Below, in pieces: positions 16,978 to 25,459 of a stretch of 64,000 nt of DNA. This DNA is from Saprospiraceae bacterium (GTDB taxonomy: Bacteria; Bacteroidota; Bacteroidia; Chitinophagales; Saprospiraceae). The DNA is taken from assembly GCA_028282725.1 (NCBI GenBank), contig JANQHF010000010.1:1-64000 (forward strand). Reading direction: 5' to 3'. Positions within the stretch are counted from its first letter, which is position 1; every line of letters starts with the position of its first letter. The notes under the pieces were generated by a model, which worked only from the letters and a program-made list of their open reading frames with translations, had not been told where the DNA came from and made no database searches. The position numbers and the translations under genes are program-made.

Positions 16978-18738
16978 ATGGCATATATCGTCTCGGCACG
17001 AAAATATCGACCTCAGACCTTCGAAGAAGTCATCGGTCAGGAGCATGTTACTTCGACTATAAAAAATGCCTTGTTGTCGGATAAGCTGGCACATGCATTT
17101 CTGTTTTGTGGTCCGAGAGGAGTTGGTAAGACGACTTGTGCCAGACTTTTGGCGAAGGTCATCAATATGCCTGATCCAAAGCTATCACTGACAGATGGTT
17201 CATACGCCGATCACGACATTGATATTTCATTAAATATCGTGGAGTTAGATGCAGCCTCCAATAATTCTGTGGAAAATATCAGATCGCTGATCGATCAGGT
17301 GAGGGTCCAGCCCCAACAAGGGAAATACAAGGTATTTATCATTGATGAGGTGCACATGCTGTCGCAAGCAGCATTTAATGCTTTTTTGAAAACCCTTGAA
17401 GAGCCGCCTGCATATGCTATTTTTATTCTGGCCACAACTGAAAGACATAAGATTCTTCCTACAATTTTAAGTCGATGCCAACTGTATGATTTCCGGAGGA
17501 TTCAAATTCCCGATATCATTACGCAACTTGAATCAATAGCTGAAAAAGAGAATATATCAGTTGAATATGATGCGCTGTACGTGATCGCTGAAAAGGCAGA
17601 TGGCGCTATGAGGGATGCGCTATCAATCTTTGATCGAATGGCCAGCGCCAGCACGAATAAGATTACAGTACAAAGTGTCATTGATAATCTCAACATTCTT
17701 GATTTCGAGACTTTTTTTCAAGCGGTTGATTGCATATTACGAGAAGATGCACCAGAACTATTGCTTTTGTTCGATCGCGTGTTGAAAAATGGTTTTGAAG
17801 GGGATCACTTCATGAATGGCCTGGCCCAGCACATGCGTAATCTTCTATATTCCAAACAAGAGCCCACTCAATCCCTGCTACAGATGAGTGAAGATTTAAA
17901 AACCCGGTATTTGAATCAAGCCAGGGCTATTTCGTTTTCTACATTATTGACAGGGCTGAATATTGCCAATAGTTGTGATCTTGATTATTCAAAGGCAAAG
18001 GATAAAAGACTTCACGTTGAAATTTCGCTACTGAAATTGTGTTATTCCTCCAGGGCCCAACTTCCCGATTCCGGATCAGATGCTTCCGCTCCCTCACTTG
18101 AAAAAAAAACGTCAATAACTAATCCCGCACCTTCGTCAGAGAAGGGATTGTCTCATCTCAAGCCGACGGATGTTGCCACGGGGTCCGAGCCTACAGAGGA
18201 AGAGTCTTCAATCGAGCAGATGCCCGGTGATTCAACGGAATCCAATCCTGCTGTGGGGAGTGATTCTGACAAGAATATTATGATCAACACCCCCAGTCTT
18301 TCTTCCATCAATGATATCATCAAAGAGGCGGAAGAAGAAATTGCCCAGAACGGTCATGGACCAAAACCCCTTTTACTTGAAGAGGTCGAAGAGGTTTGGT
18401 CTTCATATGTAAATGGCGTTGAATCCAGTACAACTTCCAATATTCTTACCAATGTTTTGAAGGAGTTGAAAGATGACAAGATTATTATCTCTGTGCCTTC
18501 CAACATTGCAAGGGAAGAAATTCAACAGGAGACTGATTTATTTACTAGTCTGCGAGAACATTTTAATCAAAATGATCTGATGATTGAGGTCTTTGTTGAC
18601 CGGGAAAAATTTCCAGACGTAGAAGATATGAAGCCAAAGAAGCTCTTCACGTCCAAGGAAAAATATGATCATCTTAAATCGATCAATCCTCTTGTAGATG
18701 ACTTGATCAATGACCTGGATCTCAAGTTAGAGACTTGA
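16978..18738 (+). CDS. dnaX: DNA polymerase III subunits gamma and tau
   Basis: This 586-aa clamp-loader ATPase of the replisome has Walker A GPRGVGKT (45-52), a Walker B region FIIDEVHMLSQAAFNAFLKTLEEPP and the SRC motif in LSRCQLYDF (arginine finger). The lid and collar domains run to about residue 365. The remainder, a Ser/Pro/Glu-rich linker plus a C-terminal tau domain, should bind the polymerase and DnaB. Between the two ATPase strands where most bacteria have a four-cysteine zinc module there is a cysteine-free stretch (about 61-85). A nine-A run at codons 375-378 could produce a shorter gamma form. Its end overlaps the convergent polymerase gene by 17 bases. Confidence 0.96.
   Translation: MAYIVSARKYRPQTFEEVIGQEHVTSTIKNALLSDKLAHAFLFCGPRGVGKTTCARLLAKVINMPDPKLSLTDGSYADHDIDISLNIVELDAASNNSVENIRSLIDQVRVQPQQGKYKVFIIDEVHMLSQAAFNAFLKTLEEPPAYAIFILATTERHKILPTILSRCQLYDFRRIQIPDIITQLESIAEKENISVEYDALYVIAEKADGAMRDALSIFDRMASASTNKITVQSVIDNLNILDFETFFQAVDCILREDAPELLLLFDRVLKNGFEGDHFMNGLAQHMRNLLYSKQEPTQSLLQMSEDLKTRYLNQARAISFSTLLTGLNIANSCDLDYSKAKDKRLHVEISLLKLCYSSRAQLPDSGSDASAPSLEKKTSITNPAPSSEKGLSHLKPTDVATGSEPTEEESSIEQMPGDSTESNPAVGSDSDKNIMINTPSLSSINDIIKEAEEEIAQNGHGPKPLLLEEVEEVWSSYVNGVESSTTSNILTNVLKELKDDKIIISVPSNIAREEIQQETDLFTSLREHFNQNDLMIEVFVDREKFPDVEDMKPKKLFTSKEKYDHLKSINPLVDDLINDLDLKLET
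18101..18122 (+). promoter_or_regulatory. Putative dnaX slippage site producing gamma
   Basis: A run of nine A (18101-18109) lies in codons 375-378 (gAA AAA AAA Acg), just after the clamp-loader core. Shifting by -1 (equivalent to one extra A in the mRNA) gives a stop TAA at 18120-18122. Shifting by +1 (one fewer A) gives TAA at 18116-18118. Predicted short products are 381 and 379 residues. The arrangement resembles the A9 transcriptional-slippage site of Thermus thermophilus dnaX. No clear Shine-Dalgarno stimulator or downstream stem-loop was noticed. Confidence 0.55.
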
Positions 18739-21712
18739 GCAATTCTTCTTTATCTATGATGTTTTCACGATATCTTGGATCGGGTATATAGGGTAACTTG
18801 TGCATTTGCGTGGCTTCCAGGCTAAAAAATTCAAATTCCTCAACAACTTTCCCACTGATCTGGTAGATTCCTCTTCCGGTAAACGGATATTGTGCTGCCA
18901 CTTTCGGAAAATGTGTAGTGTCCAGGAATTGCCCCTTGAGGTCAATAAACGTTCCAAAGTTCATACGATCTCCTTTTGACGTAGTCGTATTTTTCACTGT
19001 TATTAAATAGGCGGCTATTGTTACCTCCGAATTAAGATATGCTGGAAGATCATCTACGCACAGTTTTGGAAAATCCTGGTGTTCAAGTAATCCAAAAGGA
19101 TTGCAGAGCGGAAATCCCAGCAGCTCCATTTGATCAAATGCGTCTTCATATTGATCCGTGGTCAGATCCGGCAATTGATAATCTTTGACAGGTGGGGTGA
19201 AAAGTCTTCTTTGAATGATTTTTGACTTTTTCTTTTTTTGAAGGATTTGGTGGGCTTTCCATAACAATTCCTTTTTTGAATACCCAAGGATTCGCAGTGC
19301 ATTGATTCTGATTAAGACACAAAGCTGTTCCAGCCCTAGACCGATCCGTTCGACAAAGTCCATAAGACCCGCAAAAGAACCTGATTGCTCCCGGCTTTGA
19401 ATGATGCAATCGACCATTTCGGATTCAATACCGCGGACCATTCCCAAGCCTATAAAAATGACTTTCCCCATGATCACGCAGCCATGACTGCTGCGTTCAA
19501 TACATGGTGACTCAATTTGTGCTCCACACATACGCGCTTCATGAATATATAGCTCAGGCCGGTAGAATCCCCCTCCATTATTAATAGTCGCAACCATGTA
19601 TTCAAGTGGGTAATGCGCCTTGAGAAATAAACTTTGATAACTTTCAACCGCATACGAAGCCGAATGTCCTTTGGCAAATGCATACCCGGCAAAACTCTCT
19701 ATCTGTCGCCAAATCTTCCGGGCCAACTCCTGCGGATATCCTTTGTGTTGGCAGTTTTCGAAGTATTTATTCCGGACCTTGTTAAATTCTTCCCGCGATC
19801 GATATTTGCCTGACATACCCCTGCGAAGTACATCTGCCTCTCCAAGCGTAAGTCCGGCAAAATAATGAGCCACTTTGATGACATCTTCCTGATATACCAT
19901 GATGCCATATGTGTCGGGCATGATGTCCTGCATGATCGGGTGTGTCTTTTTTCTTCGCTCAGGTTGCCGGTCCCTGAGTATGTATTCGCGCATCATTCCC
20001 GATTTTGCAACCCCCGGTCGTATGATCGAACTCGCTGCTACCAAGCCCAGGTAATCGTCGACTTCTAATTTCTTGAGCAACATTCGCATGGCAGGCGATT
20101 CCACATAAAAGCAACCGATGGCCTTTCCTCTTTTCAATAGGGATTTTACGGTTGGATCTTGTTTGAATCTCCTTAGATCATGTATGTCTATGGGGGCATC
20201 GGTCGGATTATTGCTCATGACGATGTCCAGGGTGTCCTTAATTTTGGCAAGTCCCCTTTGTCCAAGAATATCAAATTTGTAGAGTCCTATATCTTCGGCA
20301 ACAACCATATCAAACTGTGTAGTCGGAAATCCTTTAGGCGGTATAAACGTGGCGGTATAGCGGTGGACGGATAATTCCGATATGACAATTCCCCCGGCGT
20401 GTACACTGAGATGACTGGGCAATCCCTGAATCAACGAAGCATACTTCAATACGGTTTGAGATAAGCCGTCGATCTTGTTGAAGTCTACTCTGCCAGTCGT
20501 TAACAGGTCAAGTTCTTCCTTGGGCAAACCGAAAACCTTACCTAGTTCACGTACCGCTGCCCTGTATTGAAAGGTGTTGTAGGTAGCCAATAACGCTGTA
20601 TTTGGAAACCGGTCAAAGATGTATTGGGTGACATCTTCACGATCCTTCCAGGAAAAATCGATATCAAAATCCGGGGGATTCTCCCGGTATAAATTGATAA
20701 ATCGCTCGAAGTACAAATCCAATTCTATTGGATCCACATCCGTAATTTGTAATAGATAAGCAACAATGCTATTGGCTCCGCTTCCCCTCCCTACATAGAA
20801 ATATCCCCGATTGCGTGCATAAGAAGTAATATCCCAATTGATTAGAAAATAAGACACGAATCCCTTCTTCTCGATGATTGACAACTCCTTGTCCAATCTA
20901 CTGATGATCTCATCGCTGGGCTCGGGATACCGATATCTGAGATTGTCTTTGCACAATTCCCTGATCAGCTTGACGTCTTTTGGTAAGGAACCCGTATAGG
21001 TCTGCTGATTCTTTGATTTGGGTTGATCAAAATCAAATGAAACCGAACACTGTCTCAACAAATGGTCTGCATTCGAAACCAGTTCCGGGAACTCTGCAAA
21101 GGTCTTTTCATATCCTTTCCTAGTCTGAAAGATGTCCATTGGATCAGCATAATCCTGAGGTGTTATTTTGGTGTATATGGTGTTGAGGTCGATGGCTCGT
21201 AACAACTTGTGAACCTGGTAGTCGCTTCGATTCCTGAAAGAACCCCGTTGCAACGCAACTAATTTCTCGGGGAGAAAGTCCTTACAGATCTTTAGCCGGT
21301 TTAAATCCGATGGGCGAACGCCAATATATTCATGATCGTCCAGGGGGCGTTTGGGGGCTTTGTTGAAAGGATATATGACAAAAACGTTTTTAAACCCCGG
21401 GACATTCGGGCTAAAGACAGGATCTTTCTGGGTAAGATGAAGGCTTAGGTAACGGTTTAATTCTTCAAAGCCATCATTGTTTTTTGCAATTCCTATGTAC
21501 AACTGATCAATTGAGTTGCGGAAATCAATACCTACAGCTGTCTTGATACGCTTTCTTCGCGCCAGTCGCAGGAAATTCAGACAGCCTGAAGTATTGTTGA
21601 TATCGGTGAGGGCCAAGTGGGTATAACCCTTTGCGACAGCCAGATCAAGTAATTCTGCAGGACGCATGACGCCATACCGAAAACTGTAACAACTGTGGTT
21701 GTTTAAAGACAT
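18722..21712 (-). CDS. DNA polymerase III alpha-type polymerase, short form
   Basis: This 996-aa C-family polymerase is shorter than replicative DnaE (about 1160 aa). Polymerase motifs are intact: GRGSGAN (308-314), the aspartates of PDFDIDF (D350 and D352) and D481 in YKFDILGQRGL. The N-terminal PHP domain (1-about 210) is degenerate: the usual HxH...D metal motif reads NNHSCYSFRYG, losing the first histidine and the aspartate. A helix-hairpin-helix region (about 800-830) and a C-terminal OB-like segment are present. This fits the accessory DnaE2-like polymerases of Bacteroidota, so lesion bypass or repair is plausible. No ImuA/ImuB or Y-family gene is adjacent. Confidence 0.87.
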   Translation of the reverse strand: MSLNNHSCYSFRYGVMRPAELLDLAVAKGYTHLALTDINNTSGCLNFLRLARRKRIKTAVGIDFRNSIDQLYIGIAKNNDGFEELNRYLSLHLTQKDPVFSPNVPGFKNVFVIYPFNKAPKRPLDDHEYIGVRPSDLNRLKICKDFLPEKLVALQRGSFRNRSDYQVHKLLRAIDLNTIYTKITPQDYADPMDIFQTRKGYEKTFAEFPELVSNADHLLRQCSVSFDFDQPKSKNQQTYTGSLPKDVKLIRELCKDNLRYRYPEPSDEIISRLDKELSIIEKKGFVSYFLINWDITSYARNRGYFYVGRGSGANSIVAYLLQITDVDPIELDLYFERFINLYRENPPDFDIDFSWKDREDVTQYIFDRFPNTALLATYNTFQYRAAVRELGKVFGLPKEELDLLTTGRVDFNKIDGLSQTVLKYASLIQGLPSHLSVHAGGIVISELSVHRYTATFIPPKGFPTTQFDMVVAEDIGLYKFDILGQRGLAKIKDTLDIVMSNNPTDAPIDIHDLRRFKQDPTVKSLLKRGKAIGCFYVESPAMRMLLKKLEVDDYLGLVAASSIIRPGVAKSGMMREYILRDRQPERRKKTHPIMQDIMPDTYGIMVYQEDVIKVAHYFAGLTLGEADVLRRGMSGKYRSREEFNKVRNKYFENCQHKGYPQELARKIWRQIESFAGYAFAKGHSASYAVESYQSLFLKAHYPLEYMVATINNGGGFYRPELYIHEARMCGAQIESPCIERSSHGCVIMGKVIFIGLGMVRGIESEMVDCIIQSREQSGSFAGLMDFVERIGLGLEQLCVLIRINALRILGYSKKELLWKAHQILQKKKKSKIIQRRLFTPPVKDYQLPDLTTDQYEDAFDQMELLGFPLCNPFGLLEHQDFPKLCVDDLPAYLNSEVTIAAYLITVKNTTTSKGDRMNFGTFIDLKGQFLDTTHFPKVAAQYPFTGRGIYQISGKVVEEFEFFSLEATQMHKLPYIPDPRYRENIIDKEELLKSLT

Positions 21713-21773
21713 TGGAATCTTGGGCTGTCAAAAAGTCGAAGATATAGCTAATTTTATTAGTATGCTATTTTTA

Positions 21774-22280
21774 TTAGTCTGTGATATTCAGGTCAATGTC
21801 TGAATAGAATCCAAGATCTACATCTTTTAAATATTTGGCAATCCATGCGATTTGGCCTGTGTGGTAGCTGAAGTGCTCGATGACATGAATGATGATACTC
21901 AAAACCGTTTCATCATATCCCTGCACAGTGCGCTCTTCTGTTAACATATCCTGATCAGTCATCGTGGCAAGGGCACGATCCGTGATGAATCGCAGATCGT
22001 AAAGTCTGCTGACCAGCTCGGCTTTGGAAATGCGATCGGTCGTGGTAAATTCAAGACTTCTTTTCCGATGATCCGCTTCCTTGCCAATGCCCGATCCAAT
22101 CCACTGGGTGACATTGCCACAAAGATGCAGTATTAAATGCCCCGCCGAATTCGATTGGTCATTGGGGCGGTACCAGACTTCATCCTCTGACAAGAAACTG
22201 ATCGATTTTTCAATTCTCGGAATGCACTCATTGAAAATCCTAATGTTAAATTGATCCTTGGCTATGGAAAGTACAGACAT
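21774..22280 (-). CDS. DinB/YfiT-like four-helix protein (DUF1572-type)
   Basis: This is a protein of about 168 aa of the DinB-like metal-binding superfamily, unrelated to DNA polymerase IV. Candidate metal ligands are the histidine in LILHLCGNVTQW and the two in HVIEHFSYHTGQIAW, the usual three-His arrangement. Enzymes of this fold include thiol-dependent transferases, but no substrate can be read here. I chose the ATG at 22280, one base past the upstream stop. An ATG at 22301 would add seven residues and overlap the acyltransferase by 20 bases. Downstream member of an rnhB-acyltransferase-DinB run. Confidence 0.82.
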   Translation of the reverse strand: MSVLSIAKDQFNIRIFNECIPRIEKSISFLSEDEVWYRPNDQSNSAGHLILHLCGNVTQWIGSGIGKEADHRKRSLEFTTTDRISKAELVSRLYDLRFITDRALATMTDQDMLTEERTVQGYDETVLSIIIHVIEHFSYHTGQIAWIAKYLKDVDLGFYSDIDLNITD

Positions 22281-22281
22281 G

Positions 22282-23121
22282 CTATGATACTTGTAATTCA
22301 AAAGTCCTGTTTTTCAGAAAATCGAGCAATCGATCCCTTGGAATATCTTTTATTTCATGCGGTCTGATCACTTCACCGATTTTAAAAGACAACACGTCTC
22401 CGCGTTTCCGGTTCAGTTCGCTAAGCAACAAGGCAAGGCGGAGATTCGGATGAACATGGCTTGCAACCTGGAACCGCCTGCTATTCTGGCCCGGGAAATA
22501 AATCGGAAGGACTGTAGCCCCCGTCTTTCGGATGATTTTTACTACGAATCGTTTCCAATCAAGATCATCTGCTTTTTTCTTCCAGATCTTAGGCGTGGTG
22601 GAAACTCCGCCAGACGGAAAAATCCCAATGTTCCCGCCATTCAACAGATGATCCATGGCCATCTTTCTCGTCTGCAGGTTGGTGGCGATGGCAGTTTTCG
22701 AATTCCTGAAATCAATGGGCAGGAAATAACGACCCAATATGGGCTCTCTGCACAACACTTCATTGACGACGAGATAAAAATCAGAACCCAATTCGGACAG
22801 AATATATCCGAGGACCAATCCGTCAGCTACGCCAAATGGATGATTGGCAATAACCACCAGTGGTGAATTTTTCTCAATGGAGTCCAATGCATTCCTGTTG
22901 TAATCCAGTTTGATATCCAGCACTGGAAACACATGTTGCCAGACTGTTATATCGTCGATATTCAGGGCTTTTAAGCGTTTGTAGATTTCTTCTACTCCAT
23001 TTCTCCCTGTACTGATTTCAATAGAATTGATCAATATCCTGCGTAGCAGAGAATCTTCTGGTGAGGAATAGGAAATAATTCGTTGTTCTTTGCCCAATAT
23101 GCTCTTTACCAACTCCTTCAT
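22282..23121 (-). CDS. Lysophospholipid acyltransferase (PlsC-like)
   Basis: This 279-aa acyltransferase is likely peripheral to the inner membrane and acts in phospholipid or ornithine-type lipid synthesis. The block VIANHPFGVADGLVLGYIL (about 90-108) carries the catalytic His-Asp pair with five residues between them (HPFGVAD) instead of the four of the classic HX4D motif. A later GIFPSGGVST matches the second conserved block of PlsC-type enzymes. This variant spacing is seen in a hemolysin/OlsA-like branch. It is 4 bases downstream of rnhB. Confidence 0.82.
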   Translation of the reverse strand: MKELVKSILGKEQRIISYSSPEDSLLRRILINSIEISTGRNGVEEIYKRLKALNIDDITVWQHVFPVLDIKLDYNRNALDSIEKNSPLVVIANHPFGVADGLVLGYILSELGSDFYLVVNEVLCREPILGRYFLPIDFRNSKTAIATNLQTRKMAMDHLLNGGNIGIFPSGGVSTTPKIWKKKADDLDWKRFVVKIIRKTGATVLPIYFPGQNSRRFQVASHVHPNLRLALLLSELNRKRGDVLSFKIGEVIRPHEIKDIPRDRLLDFLKNRTFELQVS

Positions 23122-23125
23122 ACCC

Positions 23126-23740
23126 TTAATCCATATTTTCCAGAGGGTTCCGAAATAGTGAACGCTGATTTTTTAAGGTGAATGATTTCCTGTGATACCG
23201 CGTTGGTCCATTATTGACCAGTGCTATCCTATGAGCCAATGTGGCGTATCCCTTATTGGTTTCCCATCCGTACGATGGAAAGGTCAAACTCAATTTCTTC
23301 ATGTATGCATCCCTGTAAGTCTTAGCCAATATACTCGCTGCGGCAATACACGCATATTTGGAATCTCCCTTAATGATGCAATGATGCTGTATATTCTTGT
23401 ATGGGGAGAATTTATTCCCGTCAATCAGGAGAAGATCGGGAACAACGGTAAGGTCATTCAGGGCCAAATGCATGGCTCGAATAGAAGCATTCAAAATATT
23501 AATTTGATCTATTTCCTTTTCACTTACAGAACGAACACCGTACGACAAAGCATTTTTTTCAATGAAATCTTTTAACAAAAGTCTTTTCTTCTCCGTAAGC
23601 TGCTTGCTATCATTTAACAAAGGATGGTAAAAATCCCGGGGAAGGATAACAGCCGCTGCAAACACCGGTCCTGCCAGACATCCCCTGCCTGCCTCGTCAC
23701 AGCCAGCTTCAATTGTATTGTCAGAAAAAGACGATATCAC
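23126..23740 (-). CDS. rnhB: Ribonuclease HII
   Basis: This 204-aa enzyme cuts the RNA strand of RNA-DNA hybrids and single ribonucleotides in DNA. The active-site motif AGCDEAGRGCLAGPV gives D15 and E16. LLLIDGNKF supplies the third acidic residue, and IIKGDSKYACIAAASILAKTYRD the fourth plus the conserved lysine region. Length and start are normal. It is the first gene of a reverse-strand trio with the acyltransferase and the DinB-like gene, and is divergent from the TM2 gene at 23941 with about 200 bases between. Confidence 0.95.
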   Translation of the reverse strand: MISSFSDNTIEAGCDEAGRGCLAGPVFAAAVILPRDFYHPLLNDSKQLTEKKRLLLKDFIEKNALSYGVRSVSEKEIDQINILNASIRAMHLALNDLTVVPDLLLIDGNKFSPYKNIQHHCIIKGDSKYACIAAASILAKTYRDAYMKKLSLTFPSYGWETNKGYATLAHRIALVNNGPTRYHRKSFTLKNQRSLFRNPLENMD

Positions 23741-23940
23741 CCGTTAAAAGTAAGACTCTTTTTGAACTGCTTTCAGGCCCTGCTCATTTATGGACCAATA
23801 TCACTTTTTTTGTCACTGATATCAAATCATTGACTGCATCTGCTCTCAGTCTCCAAATCGAAGTCCGGTTGTTTTTCTCTTTCGTCTAATGATTACAGAA
23901 GTTCATCAACTATTTCTTTATTTTGTTACTATACTGACAG

Positions 23941-24708
23941 ATGAAGAACAAACTTGTAGCTGCCCTATTAGGAATATTTGGAGGATCTTTTGGTCTGCAC
24001 AAATTTTACTTGGGAGATTCGGGAGCTGGAATCTTCTACGTTTTCCTCACGATGATGACCTGGGGAGTGTTTCCTATTTCTCTTTTTCTAGGATTGATTG
24101 ATGGTATGAGATACCTCATGATGCCTCCGGAAGAATTTGACAGAAAATTCAACAAAAGATATAGGAAGAGACGACGGCCAAGCCGGAAGAGAACAGCTCC
24201 AAGACGTGCTGAATATCGAAAATCAAAAAGAAAAGAGCGGCCGTCCAGACTAAGAAGTAATCCTTTCAAAAAGAGCGGTCTCAAAAAATACAGGGAATAT
24301 GATATCGAAGAGGCAATTATTGATTTTCAAAAGGCCTTGAAAATAGACCCAAAGGACGCCAGTCTGTATTTTAATCTCGCATGCGCCTATTCACTGATGG
24401 AAGACAAAGATGAAGCGTACAAACACCTCGAGTTAGCGGTCATGCATGGGCTCACTGATGACCAAAGGATCATGAGTCATGATGATCTGGCCTACGTCCG
24501 TATCCAGCCTGATTTTGAGCAATTCAAGCTAAATGGCTATAAAAGGACCCAGGAAATGATACCAGTGGAAGAAGCACCCATTCAGGGAAAGAAACCAAGT
24601 GAGGATATTTTGTTAGCACAATTAAACCGGTTGGTTGAATTGCGCAAGAAAGGAGTGCTTACAGAGCAAGAGTTCTTGCGAGAAAGAAAAAAAGTCCTGG
24701 CCCGTTAA
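23941..24708 (+). CDS. TM2-TPR-SHOCT multidomain membrane protein
   Basis: This 255-aa protein has an unusual order of domains. Residues 1-60 form a TM2 domain: two membrane helices with GIFGGSFGLHKFYLGDSGAG at the start. Residues 75-118 are extremely basic (clusters of Arg and Lys). Residues about 118-190 form TPR-like helices (KYREYDIEEAIIDFQKALKIDP, ending in YSLMEDKDEAYKHLELAV). The last 30 residues resemble a SHOCT motif (LAQLNRLVELRKKGVLTEQEF). TM2 and SHOCT occur in many uncharacterised membrane proteins. Function is unknown; the basic linker could touch acidic phospholipid or nucleic acid. Its stop codon abuts the comF start. Confidence 0.85.
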   Translation: MKNKLVAALLGIFGGSFGLHKFYLGDSGAGIFYVFLTMMTWGVFPISLFLGLIDGMRYLMMPPEEFDRKFNKRYRKRRRPSRKRTAPRRAEYRKSKRKERPSRLRSNPFKKSGLKKYREYDIEEAIIDFQKALKIDPKDASLYFNLACAYSLMEDKDEAYKHLELAVMHGLTDDQRIMSHDDLAYVRIQPDFEQFKLNGYKRTQEMIPVEEAPIQGKKPSEDILLAQLNRLVELRKKGVLTEQEFLRERKKVLAR

Positions 24709-25397
24709 TGAATTATAAAGGATTATTAGAGGGTTTAGTCCATTTGATATATCCATCTCTATGTATCGCTTGTCAGGAAAATGATCCCTTTAGCGATCAA
24801 CGATTATGCCTGCCCTGTCTTCAGGAATTACCTTTCGTATACAACTCCGCAGATTCAATGGCTGCACTCGAAGGCAAAGATTTCTTTCCTCCGGGTATCA
24901 GGTATTTCAGATCCTTATTTTACTACACCAAAGAGTCCCTGGTGGCAGAAATGATCCATCGACTGAAATACAACGGGCAATACAGAATTGGTCATTACCT
25001 AGGTCATCTTTTGTCCGAAAAGATGCAATCGGAACAATCCTGGTCTGATTATCAGATCGTTCCGGTGCCGCTACATGCCAAGAAAAGAAAATCCAGGGGT
25101 TTTAATCAGGCAGAGGAGATTGCAAAAGGCTTACAGAAGGGATTTACGATTCCTGTCCGTAACAATTTGTTGATCCGCAGTAGGAATGAGTCTTCCCAGA
25201 CTGCAAAGGACAAATGGGAGAGATCAAGGATCTTAAAGGAGTCTATTACGATCAACCATACCGGACAAATACCCAAAAGAGTGCTTCTGGTCGATGATGT
25301 AATCACAACAGGCTCCACTATTGCCGCATGTGCAAATCTTCTTTTTGAAGCAGGAACAAAGAATTTGTCCGTGGCAAGCCTGGCTGTGAGTGTTTGA
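24708..25397 (+). CDS. comF: ComF-family phosphoribosyltransferase-like protein
   Basis: This 229-aa protein has the N-terminal zinc motif CIACQENDPFSDQRLCLPC (CxxC...CxxC, about 18-36) and a C-terminal PRTase fold with the PRPP loop VLLVDDVITTGSTIAAC (about 195-211). The family includes ComF, needed for DNA uptake during natural transformation, although its biochemical role remains poorly defined. The conserved VPVPLHAKKRKSRGFNQAEEIA block is present. It overlaps the TM2 gene by 1 base and is 62 bases from lgt. Confidence 0.9.
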   Translation: MNYKGLLEGLVHLIYPSLCIACQENDPFSDQRLCLPCLQELPFVYNSADSMAALEGKDFFPPGIRYFRSLFYYTKESLVAEMIHRLKYNGQYRIGHYLGHLLSEKMQSEQSWSDYQIVPVPLHAKKRKSRGFNQAEEIAKGLQKGFTIPVRNNLLIRSRNESSQTAKDKWERSRILKESITINHTGQIPKRVLLVDDVITTGSTIAACANLLFEAGTKNLSVASLAVSV

Positions 25398-25429
25398 TCT
25401 AAAGTTCTTTCAAGCTTGTATTAAAGACT

Positions 25430-25437
25430 TACTTTTG
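25430..25437 (+). promoter_or_regulatory. Putative -7 promoter element for lgt
   Basis: TACTTTTG fits TAnnTTTG and is 22 bases before the lgt ATG. The nearest TTG (25416-25418) is only 11 bases upstream, so the -33 element is not convincing. lgt may also be read through from comF. Confidence 0.3.
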
Positions 25438-25459
25438 CCAGGATTTTGAACAAACGGTT

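Noticed and set aside
21774..22301. DinB name suggesting a lesion-bypass polymerase next to a DnaE2-like gene
   Set aside because: The protein is the unrelated DinB/YfiT four-helix metal-binding fold of about 170 aa; it has no Y-family polymerase motifs.
22357..22866. 169-aa forward ORF antisense to the acyltransferase
   Set aside because: The reverse frame carries clear PlsC motifs, while this frame has none and has unusual composition.
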